Assembly (NCBI GenBank): GCA_025738555.1 | Contig: JAOVFP010000003.1 | Span: 4,402,001-4,466,000 of the forward strand | DNA length: 64,000 bases | Origin: Cyathus striatus | Taxonomy: Eukaryota; Basidiomycota; Agaricomycetes; Agaricales; Nidulariaceae | Direction of reading: 5' to 3' | Shown here: positions 11,116 to 20,815 of the stretch, in pieces | Numbering within the stretch: position 1 is the stretch's first letter | How the letters are laid out: the number at the start of each line of letters is the position of its first letter | Notes under the pieces: model-generated | Told to the model about the DNA's origin: nothing | The model's input: only the letters and a program-made list of their open reading frames with translations | Database searches by the model: none | Translations under genes and position numbers: made by a program

Positions 11116-12060
11116 GTGTCAGCCAATTTGATCATTAAAAGCCCTGGATTTTTTGATCACCATGATCATAAAAACCAGGGCTTTTTTTGATCACCTGCTA
11201 TCATATATTTACTAATGAATCTATGGGTTACTAATGAATGTAGTGGTGATCATAGGTGATCATAGGTTAGTTCAAGTGCATATTCACATACTATTACTAC
11301 TAATAATTTCCAAGGTGATCATAGGTGATCATAGGCCATTTCAAGTTTGTATTCATATATTATTACTGCTAATGATTTTAGAGGTGATCATAGGTGATCA
11401 TAGGTCATTTCAAGTGTATATCCACATATTATTACTACTAATATTTTTGGAGGTGATCAAAGGTGATCATAGGTCATTTCAAGCATGTATTCACTTATTA
11501 TTACTACTAATAATTCTGGGGGTGATCAAAGGTGATCATAGGTCATTTCAAACATGTATTCACATATTATTACTACTAATGATTCTGGAGGTGATCAAAG
11601 GTGATCATAGGTAATCCCAAGCACATATTCACATATTATTACTACTAATGATTTGTTGAAATAAACGACGCATCGACGATGACGACGTTACATTTGGCCT
11701 CAAAGCACGCAGGAGGGGAAAGCCAGAGGCAAATGGATAAGTAGGTACAGTACATAGTAGACTACTTAAATACATAAAACAACCAGTAGCACATTGTCAG
11801 TAGAATACATAATAGGAATAGTAACATATCTAAAAGCATATGTGGAGACGGCATATCATTGTGACATTTGAATAGTAATATATTTCTACATGATTCTAGA
11901 GGTGATCAAAGGTGATCATAGGTTATTTCAAACATGTATTCTCATATTATTACTACTAATGATTTTGGAGGTGATCAGAGGTGATCATAGGTCATTTCAA
12001 GTACATATTCACATATTATTACTACTAATGATTCTGGAGATGATCAAAGGTGATCATTAA
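11116..12060 (+). mobile_element. family A left end with paired-TGATCA minisatellite
   Basis: Starts GTGTCAGCCAATT, like the ends at 13876 and 61682. A hairpin follows (GCCCTGG...CCAGGGC, about 11139-11180, with TGATCA words near its apex). Then come tandem ~69-70 bp units with TGATCATAGGTGATCATAGG heads at about 11242, 11312, 11382, 11452, 11521, 11590, 11900, 11969 and 12040. A solo LTR interrupts the array. I do not find the matching right end. Confidence 0.8.
11654..11890. mobile_element. solo LTR (237 bp)
   Basis: Begins TGTTGAAATAAACGACG and ends TTTCTACA, so TGT...ACA termini, flanked by an exact 5-bp duplication TGATT (11649-11653 and 11891-11895). It interrupts a family A minisatellite. 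It still holds several CpG sites near 11666-11690, unlike the surroundings, suggesting a recent insertion followed by LTR-LTR recombination. Confidence 0.85.
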
Positions 12061-12605
12061 ATGTTTCAACTGCACATTGGTCTATTATTTTTAATGTCTC
12101 CCTATTTCGTTCCAAAGGACTCTATTTTGTTCTGAAGGCCTTTGTTTCATTACAAACATGTATGTTATGTTCTCAATGTCTTTGCATCATTATAAAGCTC
12201 TTTACATCATTCTGAACACCTCTTTTTCATTTGGAAGCTCTATGCTTCATTCTAAAGGTCTATGCTTGTCCCCAAAGTCTCTTGCTTCGTTATGGAGCTC
12301 TGTGAATCGATTTGAGTGCCTCTGTTTCGTTTGGAAGTTCTCTGTGTTGTTTGAAAGGTCTCTTTGTGTTCTCAAAGATTCTGGTTTGATCTGAATGTGT
12401 CTGTTGTGTTCTCAAGGTATTTGCTTTGTTATGAAGCTCTGTGTGTCATTCTCAAGGTCTCTGGTTCATTCACAAAGCCTTTGAATCATTATAAAGGACA
12501 TTATCTTGATCTAAACATATCTGCATTGTTATGAAGGCTTTCACTTCATTATGAAGCTCTGTGCTTCATCCTGAAGTTTTTTGTTTCATTCTAGGCATCT
12601 CTTTT
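12060..12605. repeat. ~20-bp minisatellite
   Basis: About 25 diverged copies of a unit near TCTTTGTTTCATTATGAAGC. Each has a semi-palindromic TTC(A/G)TTNTGAA core. It directly follows the family A array and does not occur elsewhere in the window. Confidence 0.75.
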
Positions 12606-13344
12606 TCATGAAACATTATGTAGCCTCCTGGTTCTGACATGTATTTGCACCAAATCATTACTGTTGGTGAAACTTAGTATATCTGTACCAGTACAGTGAG
12701 CGTAGAGTAAGTATACTTAGTCTATACTTATCCCCAAGTTCAATTTTACATTTACTGCATGCAATTTGTGAGTAGTTCTCAGCCAGTTTACATTCTTCTA
12801 GAAATAAAGTCATCTAAGAGCAGCACATCACAAGAACATTGTCAATAAATAAGCCTTCAATTACTGAAGCTAAAAAATACTTATGTACTGAATATAATGC
12901 ATTCTCACCCAATTCTCACAAATTTATTGTTCCATTTATGCACTGACCACTCATAATAGTAGGTACAAGATAAACAAAGATTTAGAATTCTGTTAACATT
13001 CCTGTATACTGACTTCAAATTTATTCTGTATATCTAGCATTTATAACTTCTTTTGTACTTATGCTATTCCTCTGTTCATACTTATACTTCATACATAATA
13101 TGGTGACCTACTTCAAACTGACTTACCTCCATATTGGCGGAGTGTATTGCTTTGACTGCCATACATATTATGCCGAGCAGCATATATAGTCACGTGACAT
13201 TGGAGGCAACCTAGCTTACTGTTAGGTAAGATGATCTGAACTGCGTTACCATGTGAAGCATCATAAATAAGCTCAAGAACTGTCTTTCCATTTGCTTTGA
13301 ATTTAAAATCCTGCCTGATACACCTGGTGCATGGTACACCCAAT
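12606..13344. other. no gene seen
   Basis: AT-rich sequence without recognisable genes. The minus frame at 13113-13343 has no motif I know. Confidence 0.45.
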
Positions 13345-13520
13345 GAGAACTAGGTGAGATTGTAGTGAGATGAAAATTGTTCATTTTCTCAGTGTAGTCT
13401 TGCCAATGTCTCACTAATATCTCTCCACACTCTCAGATATACCACTAAAATTAACCTGGATTCTCACTGGAGTATCAGAGAATCTCATGAGAATCTCACT
13501 GGATTCTACTGAGACTGTGG
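13345..13520. repeat. degenerate GAGAGTC-type repeat
   Basis: TCTCACT/GAGAATC words in loose tandem, of the same kind as the outer repeats of family D at 44205-44400 and 47998-48145. Probably a family D remnant. Confidence 0.55.
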
Positions 13521-13539
13521 GTCAGTGACATGACCTCCA

Positions 13540-13875
13540 ACCTTGGACTGTTTCTTCACTAGGTTCATAGAAGCTGGAATTACAGCATTGGGGTACAAAC
13601 TCATCCTGGCGACACCAAGTATGAAGATTGTAGGCACCATTGTTTCACATCATGGATGGAAGCTCAAGCATGGGCTAGTATCTAAGGTGTTAAACTGGGG
13701 ACCACTCGAGAACATTACTGATGTTTGTTCACTCTTGGGGACTGCTGGCATGGGACGAAAATGAATCAAGGGATTTTTGATCATAGCAAGACCACTTACT
13801 ATTCTTCTTAGGTTGGACCAGCCTTTTGTATTTGGGGATGAAGCTCAATACGTGAAAGAGACTTTACAAAAGCAT
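13540..13875 (+). pseudogene. Ty3/Gypsy pol fragment (end of reverse transcriptase to RNase H)
   Basis: The frame encodes RFIEAGITALGYKLILATP, KIVGTIVSHHGWKLKHGLVS, KVLNWGPLENITDV and SLLGTAGMGRK. This is the connection between reverse transcriptase and RNase H in agaricomycete Gypsy elements. A TGA replaces the Trp expected after MGRK, and a Cys stands where Arg is usual (DVCSLLG). A frameshift follows, and the homology ends where the family A element starts at 13876. It probably belongs to the same copy as the gag at 10529. Confidence 0.75.
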
Positions 13876-14500
13876 AAGTGTCAGCCAATTATTTTCATTA
13901 AATGCCTAGGTTTTATAATCATGGTGATCATATAAGCTAGGCATTTTTTTTATGATCACCCACTATTATATATGTAGTAGTGAATGTATGATTACTAGTG
14001 AATGTATAAGTGATCATAAGTGATCTTTCAGTGTTTTAGTAGTGTTTCAGGTAGATATTTACTTACTACTGGTACTAATGAATGTAATGGTGATCATAGG
14101 TGATCATTAGGTGTTTCAAGTGCATATTCACTTATTACTGGTACTAAAGAATGTATATGTGATCATAAGTAATCATTATATACTGGGAATTGCCGACTGC
14201 GTCGGCGAGAACCTTGCTTGACGTTAAAATAAATGCAAGTGTGATAATATTCGAGGTACTATATTGTGAGTCGAGAAGGCACATGTCAAGTACAAAATAC
14301 AAGGTTAAAAATATACTACTATGGGTAAGTAACACGAACAGAGGCTCAAACAACAAACTGGGAACAAATGACGAGCGCAATAATATATTACGAGAACCAT
14401 GGCGGTGGAAGAGTGTGAGGACAACAACCAGTCACTGGCTTAGTCTGGAAGCCATAACGTCACCGATAGTGAACACAATAATCCAGAGGATTCGAAAAGT

Positions 14501-15667
14501 TTCAGAGGAATCAATGTCATCCTATGCGGTGACCTACATCAGTTCCCTCTGGTGGCTACAAAAAAGAGAAACTCGCTGTACTTCAAAACTATTGCCTCTG
14601 ATCCACAAGAATTCAAAAGCGGATGCAGCATATACGAAGAGTTCGACACCATGGTCATTCTTTGCGAACAAATGCGAGTCACAGATAAGCCATGGCAAGA
14701 ATTCCTTAGACGCCTACGAACAGGAAATGTACAAAGGGACGACATGGCGATGGTGAGGCAACTCATAATAGGAAATCCTGATCACGAACCGACAGATTTC
14801 ACCAAACCTCCATGGGACAACGCGTGCCTAATAACACCTAGACATGGTGTCTGGTTAGAATGGAACAGAATGGCCGTAGAAAAGCATTGTAAAGCAACAG
14901 AACAAAAACTGTTCATATGCACTGTCAAAGACACGATAGGAAAAAGAAATCTATCAATAGTTTAACAGTATGCCGTGACAATGAGAGGGAAAGGAAAAAG
15001 TAAAGGCTCAAAAATGGATGATATTCTGGAGCAAGTGGAACTAGCTATAGGCATGAAGGTAAGTAACCTTTCCCCAGAAAGGTGCACAGCACTACTCACG
15101 ATTACCAATCTGCAGGTCATGTTGACACAAAACGTACAAACGGATCTGGACATCACCAACAGTGCTCGCAGAACCATAGTTGACATCGTCCTACCTGCCG
15201 ACGAACCAAAAATCTGTTCTGAGAGCACAGTCCCTTTGAAACACCTTCCCGCGTTTGTCCTCGTGAAACTGAATAGTACAAGAATCTCACAATTGGAGGG
15301 TCTGGAAGATTTGGTAACACTGGTGGAACCAATTGCCAAAAAATTCTCAGTATACTTGAAAGTGAACGGAACAGTACTAAAACAAATGGTCAAAAGACAA
15401 CAATTTCCCATCACGCCCACATACACATTCACTGATTATCAATCACAGGGTCATACCATTTCTAACGTATTGGTAGACATTGTGACCCCGCCATGTGGAA
15501 AACTAAATTTGTTCCATCTTTATGTGGCATTATCAAGAAGTGCAGAGCGAGAAACGATTCGAATCCTTCACAAGTTCAATGACGAAATCTTCCTCCAGGC
15601 ACATGAACACAAATTGACAGAGGAGGATGACCATCTGGAAAGCCTAGACACCAAGACCAAAGCATGA
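14501..15667 (+). pseudogene. Helitron-type Pif1-like helicase, C-terminal part
   Basis: The frame begins FRGINVILCGDLHQFPLVA, the GDxxQ helicase motif of Pif1/RecD-like enzymes. It continues through YEEFDTMVILCEQMRVTD and WDNACLITPRHGVWLEWN. After an in-frame TAA at 14963-14965 it resumes. A 57-nt GT-AG intron (15059-15115) joins GMK to VMLTQNVQTDLDITN. The last conserved block is YTFTDYQSQGHTI...NLFHLYVALSRS, and the frame ends at TKTKA. Walker A and B motifs and everything upstream, including any Rep nuclease, are missing, so it cannot be active. The family unwinds DNA during rolling-circle transposition. The second Helitron-like copy keeps only a shred of it (DLDITNGARGTIL near 46330). 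Confidence 0.85.
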
Positions 15668-16251
15668 TAGGAAACAATCAAAAAAAAGAGACAGACTCCA
15701 CACTGCAGCAGTGATTTCCAGTGAACCCCAAGAAAAATATTACATCCGTTACGTAGATATCGACCCAAGTGCATTTGCGGACAGGTAAAGCCACCTATGT
15801 AGTTACCATTTCGGCAACACCAAAAACAACAGAAAGAGTACGCAGCGCTGAGAAAGAGATCCGTCGGCGACCGGCCTAATTATCATTCGTTACATAGTTA
15901 TCGAACCAAGTGTAGTCGCAGACAAGCAAAGTGACAAAAACGAACACGTATACAGTCAGCATTGTGGCAATGTCAAAATAATCGAAAGAGCATGCAGCAC
16001 AAAATAGAGATCCAGCCATTGGTCCCCTGAAATCCAAATTATCAAAAGGAACGAATGAACGAGGGGAAGCTGATGGACAGAGAAAGAGAAAACGGACAGA
16101 AAGAGGGAAAACCACAGATGGACCCTGCTAAACGATTTTTTGCACACTAATCGTCGGAAGGAGCATTTTTATTTTCCATTTCGTTGACCTGAAGTATTTG
16201 GAGTTAGACCAAGGCAAGGGTGTTATTACTACCGGATCATGAGGGTTAAAC

Positions 16252-17691
16252 CAAGGGGCTGCCATTACTGCAATTTCCAAAAGTAACATATCCTATGACC
16301 CCGTGGGAAGTGGCTGTGGCCGCGCGCAGAAACTGATCATAACCGGTAGCCAGTTAGTCACGTGACTTCGGTCCGCGCACGCGCATGCATTGTAGTTAAC
16401 TTGATTATTTCATGTGCAGTGTGCACACATTGAACTCCTGAGACTGCCACACACAAGGGGCTGCCGTTACTGCAATTTCCAAAAGTAGCATATCCTATGA
16501 CCCCGTGGGAAGTGGCTGTGGCCGCGCGCAGAAACTGATCATAACCGGTAGCCAGTTAGTCACGTGACTTCAGTCCGTGCATGCGCACGCATTGTAGTTA
16601 ACTTGATTATTTCATGTGCAGTGTGCACACATTGAACTCCTGAGACTGCCACACATCACAAGGCTACAAGTAATTTTTATACACAGTATAATACATAAAT
16701 ATACCTAAACTACTGATTATTTATTTTTCTGTTTCTTTCCTTTTGGAACAGCTTGCTGATCACTTACAGATCTTATTCTTTTCTTCTTGTCTTTCAAATC
16801 ATTCTGAACATGTACAATGTCATCACTGTTTCCTATCCCATATTCATCTCTAAAAAATAGTGTTGCCTCATAAGGAATATTCATTAGTCTTTCTTCTTCT
16901 TTTGAAATGAAAATGTCTACCAATAGCTGCCCAGATATTTCAGTATTTAAATATTTTCCAGGCTGTGAGGGATCTTCTATTCCATGAAATATAAGAAAAT
17001 GATTGATTGCATTATGTTTCCAGATGGTTTTTGGGACACCAGATATGGATGGTAGGCAAAATTGGCAGTGAATAGGAACATTGGTGCAATGGTTTGAAGG
17101 TTTACAGATTATTGTAGTTTTGTATTTCATGCTTATATCTTGATATTCACAGGTAGATGTTATAGATCCAGTTCCATTTCTCTTCTTTGTAAGAGTTGTT
17201 ATGCAAACATCTTCTCTTCAACAAAATCCACATGGTTCTACTTCAATCTACAATGTATTTAGGCATTTGTTCTGTATTCTAATTAGAAAGAGGGAGACAT
17301 ACCTCTTGAAGCAGTACCCTGTCTGGCTTTCCTCTAAACTTTGCAAGAACATGTTGGCCTAGCTAAAGCAGAGGTTAAGCAGAGGGGTATTCCTGGGGTA
17401 ATCAGGTTCTTACACTAGTTTTATAGTGATTCAGTGAGCAAAATATGCGAATAGTGTCTATTAATTAATTTAATTTAACTCTACATGCATTTATCAATTG
17501 TGATTTACAAGAAATGCTTGAATTACAGTGCGTGGATCGATGAATAGTAATACACTTTGTGCGACGCGCGTGTCGAAGTCATGTGACTTACTGCCTACTG
17601 GTTATGATTAGTTTCCGTGCATGGCCACAGCCACTTCCCACGGGGTCATAGGATATGCTACTTTTGGAAATTGCAGTAACAGCAGCCCCCT
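16252..17691. mobile_element. nested TIR element, MULE-like (9-bp duplication), with duplicated left TIR
   Basis: Flanked by an exact 9-bp duplication GGGTTAAAC (16243-16251 and 17692-17700). Inverted ends share GGGGCTGC, then TTACTGCAATTTCCAAAAGT and a block ending GTGGCTGTGGCC. The left end is present twice as a 202-bp direct repeat (16253-16454 and 16455-16656). The interior carries one minus-strand gene. Confidence 0.8.
16717..17130 (-). CDS. 137-aa transposon-borne protein with putative zinc finger
   Basis: The frame begins MKYKTTIICKPSNHC and contains Cys and His pairs (NVPIHCQFCLP, then WKHNAINHFLIFHG) that could form a C2H2-type zinc finger around residues 20-50. An acidic middle region follows (FISKEEERLMNIPYEATLFF), and the basic C-terminus KKKRIRSVSDQQAVPKGKKQ looks like a nuclear localisation signal. 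I have the impression that proteins of this shape recur in agaricomycete genomes, but I know no function. It is the only gene in the nested TIR element. It has no DDE catalytic domain, so it would be an accessory or captured gene, or the end of a longer protein whose 5' exons are lost. Confidence 0.5.
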   Translation of the reverse strand: MKYKTTIICKPSNHCTNVPIHCQFCLPSISGVPKTIWKHNAINHFLIFHGIEDPSQPGKYLNTEISGQLLVDIFISKEEERLMNIPYEATLFFRDEYGIGNSDDIVHVQNDLKDKKKRIRSVSDQQAVPKGKKQKNK

Positions 17692-17879
17692 GGGTTAAAC
17701 GTTAGATGCTGAGCCAAGGATCATCGATCATCAATCACGTGCAACAATTGCACGTGCAAGTCGAAAAGTGAAACCAATTATGACCCGGAGAGATACCTTG
17801 TCAAGCAAGGTGATTACAATAGCATATTATTTTGAATAATATTATATATATCACACATGTGACATATCTCGAACTTGTC

Positions 17880-18525
17880 ACACATATTCCCGCGCTTCAC
17901 ATTTGTGACATCCTTCTCGCGCGTCACGTGTGTCACGCATATTCCCGCGCATCACGCACATTCTCGCGCTTCATGCACATTCCCGCGCATCACATATTCC
18001 TGCGCATCACATCTGTCACATTCTTTCTGTGTGTCACATCCGTCACACATATTCGCACGCATCACATTTGTCACATATATTCGCACGCGTCACGCTATTC
18101 ACGCGTGTCACATATATTCGCACGCGTCACACAATTCACGTGTGTCACATATATTCGCACGCGTCACACTGTTCATGGGTGTCACGCTATTCACGCGTGT
18201 CACGCTATTCACGCGTGTCACGCTATTCACGCGTGTCACGCTATTCACGCGTGTCACGCTATTCACGCGTGTCACGCTATTCACGCGTGTCACGCTATTC
18301 ACGCGTGTCACGCTATTCACGCGTGTCACGCTATTCACGCGTGTCACGCTATTCACGCGTGTCACGCTATTCACGCGTGTCACGCTATTCATGCGTGTCA
18401 CGCTATTCACGCGTGTCACGCTATTCACGCGTGTCACGCTATTCACGCGTGTCACGCTATTCACGCGTGTCACGCTATTCACGCGTGTCACGCTATTCAT
18501 GCATGTCACGTGCGTCACATTTGTT
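17880..18525. repeat. family A satellite, left arm (18-bp unit)
   Basis: The proximal part has longer mixed units with GTCACATATATTCGCACGC. 18185-18500 is a nearly pure 18-mer array, GTCACGCTATTCACGCGT, about 18 copies. It is very CpG-rich in an otherwise CpG-poor window. All frames are open because 18 is divisible by three, and the predicted peptides (TRVNSV and similar) are artefacts. Confidence 0.95.
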
Positions 18526-18813
18526 ATTTGTCACACTTTTAGCGCTCGTCACACATGTCACCTGCTTTCATTTGTCACACTTTGCACAACTATCATGCAT
18601 TTGATGGTGTTACTCTTTGATTCACATTACATGTTTTATGTGTGTCACTCATCATGCTTTTTGCATATGTTACATTTTTCACAATTTTCACAGCTCAGTA
18701 ATGTAATTTGGCTTTTGATATTGACAATATATCAAAATTTGAAAGCTATGGTAAGCAGGGAATACTCAGCAATAGCATGTGCATGGACCACTCCCTGATG
18801 CTGTCTGAGTAGT

Positions 18814-18985
18814 TACCTGGTTGATCCTGCCAGTAGTCATATGCTTGTTTAAAAGATGAAGCCATAAGGTTTAAGTATAAGTATAAACAACATATGTCAG
18901 AGATATGAGTACATGTAGTAGTGTAGAAGTGAAACTGATTGTGACACAATATCAGTAAGAGTTGAGATAGTTTTCATTTTCTCTC
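18814..18985 (+). pseudogene. 18S (SSU) rRNA 5'-end-derived segment, copy 1
   Basis: Starts TACCTGGTTGATCCTGCCAG, the first 20 nt of eukaryotic mature 18S rRNA. It continues with TAGTCATATGCTTG, then AAAGATGAAGCCAT, TAAGTATAAACAA and GTGAAACTG, with divergence increasing 3'. The similarity fades by about 18985. It is far too short to be a functional gene and is embedded in the centre of the family A element. A second copy is at 63085-63257. Confidence 0.9.
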
Positions 18986-19640
18986 TGTATCAATATATCA
19001 CAAGATTATGTAGTCATATAGAGTAAGCAGATATGAATCAATAATGTGTATTGAAGATATCATTATAACCAATAGTGATACAAGAATAATGATCATCTAA
19101 TAACTGAGATGTGTAAGTTTGATGTGATGTAGAATCACATATTTCACCATTCTTTCACATTTTTTGTCCATGTGTGGGTCTATCACCAAATTGTTCAATA
19201 TGAAAATGTTCAATAGCATCATATCACATCTCTAGTCTTGATTGTAAAATGTCAGTGGACTTACATACACACTCTACATGTTTCAATCTGGTTCCTTATT
19301 ATTGTTACACTTCTATAATTTACTAATTGTCACATTTCTTGTTACAACCTTCAGTTTAGCAAGAACATGATTTTTTCCTTTACTTTGATAATTTACTCTG
19401 CACTGTTGGATACTTCTGTTCTGTAACAATTTGAACAATGGTATAGATATACAGGTAATCAGATACACATAATCAGCTTCTCTCCCTGGGTGTTAAGTGT
19501 TCAGTACATCATGATTCTCCTTCCTACTGTGCCTTCAGGCTCCACAAGTGTGAGTAAATGTCAGAAGCAATTCAAATTCAAATTGAGAACATGAAAAACT
19601 TGATATGTGATATACATCAAAACCATGATGAGCTAGTAGA
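18986..19640. other. rest of family A centre
   Basis: Non-coding sequence conserved, in reverse order, at about 62450-63085 in the second family A element. A shared landmark is a CTCCTTCCTACTGTG block near 19518 whose reverse lies near 62560. No open frames of note. Confidence 0.75.
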
Positions 19641-19899
19641 CTATGACAGGTGATATACTAAGTATCCCCCACTTAATATAGGTTCCACATCTAGATATGT
19701 TGTCAATATCAAAAGCCAAATTACATTACTGAGCTGTGAAAATTGTGAAAAATGTAACATATGCAAAAAGCATAATGAGTGACACATAAAACATGTAATG
19801 TGAATCAAAGAGTAACACCATCAAATGCATGATAGTTGTGCAAAGTATGACAAATGAAAGCAGGTGACATGTATGACAAGTGCTAAAAGTGTGACAAAT

Positions 19900-20815
19900 G
19901 ACAAATGTGACGCACGTGACACACATGAAAAGCGTGACACGCATGAACAGTGTGACGCGTGCGAATATATGTGACAAGCGTGAATAGCGTGACGCGCGTG
20001 AATAGCGTGACACGCGTGAATAGCGTGACGCGCGTGAATAGCGTGACACGCGTGAATAGCGTGACGCGCGTGAATAGCGTGACACGCGTGAATAGCGTGA
20101 CGCGCGTGAATAGCGTGACACGCGTGAATAGCGTGACACGCGTGAATAGCGTGACGCGCGTGAATAGCGTGACACGCGTGAATAGCGTGACACGCGTGAA
20201 TAGCGTGACGCGCGTGAATAGCGTGACACGCGTGAATAGCGTGACACGCGTGAATAGCGTGACGCGCGTGAATAGCGTGACACGCGTGAATAGCGTGACG
20301 CGCGTGAATAGCGTGACACGCGTGAATAGCGTGACGCGCGTGAATAGCGTGACACGCGTGAATAGCGTGACGCGCGTGAATAGCGTGACACGCGTGAATA
20401 GCGTGACGCGCGTGAATAGCGTGACACGCGTGAATAGCGTGACACGCGTGAATAGCGTGACGCGCGTGAATAGCGTGACACGCGTGAATAGCGTGACACG
20501 CGTGAATAGCGTGACGCGCGTGAATAGCGTGACACGCGTGAATAGCGTGACGCGCGTGAATAGCGTGACACGCGTGAATAGCGTGACGCGCGTGAATAGC
20601 GTGACACACGTGAATAGCGTGACGCGCGTGAATAGCGTGACACCCATGAACAGTGTGACACGTGCGAATATATGTGACACGCGTGAATAGCGTGACACCC
20701 ATGAACAGTGTGACGCGTGCGAATATATGTGACACACGTGAATAGTTTGATGCGTGTGAATATATGTGACACGCGTGAATAGCGTGACGCGTGCGAATAT
20801 ATGTGACAAATGTGA
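19900..20815. repeat. family A satellite, right arm (18-bp unit, two alternating variants)
   Basis: Inverted relative to the left-arm array. About 36 copies of GTGAATAGCGTGACRCGC, in which R is G or A. The variants alternate in blocks: GA three times, GAA three times, GA four times, GAA twice, GA three times. Flanking units with ATATATGTGACACG words extend to 20815. It has about twice the copy number of the left arm. The frames of up to 424 codons are artefacts. Confidence 0.95.

Larger units (their letters stand above)
14183..17813 (+). mobile_element. Helitron-like element 1 (Helentron-type ends)
   Basis: Inserted in the left arm of family A; the right arm at 21113/21114 provides the exact empty site. 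The join is A|T with no target duplication. The 5' end has a hairpin GCCGAC-TGC-GTCGGC, then ACCTTGCTTGAC. The 3' end has GTCAAGCAAGGTGA, so 12-bp subterminal inverted repeats, plus a 3' hairpin CCTTG...CAAGG and another at 17736-17756. It carries a Pif1-type helicase remnant in the + direction and hosts a nested MULE-like element. No Rep domain is visible, so it is not autonomous. Confidence 0.8.

Noticed and set aside
13872..13878. TA target duplication of family A
   Set aside because: The flanking CATAA/TTATG could equally be part of the inverted ends, and the copies at 11116 and 61681 do not confirm TA.
14190..14756. 188-codon plus-strand ORF as a gene
   Set aside because: Only its first part precedes the helicase. 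The rest is an out-of-frame shadow of the helicase frame starting FRGINVILCGD.
18185..18500. CRISPR-like array
   Set aside because: Head-to-tail 18-mers without unique spacers in a eukaryotic transposon.
18814..18985. Functional 18S rRNA gene
   Set aside because: Only the first ~170 nt resemble 18S, with many substitutions, inside a repeat element.
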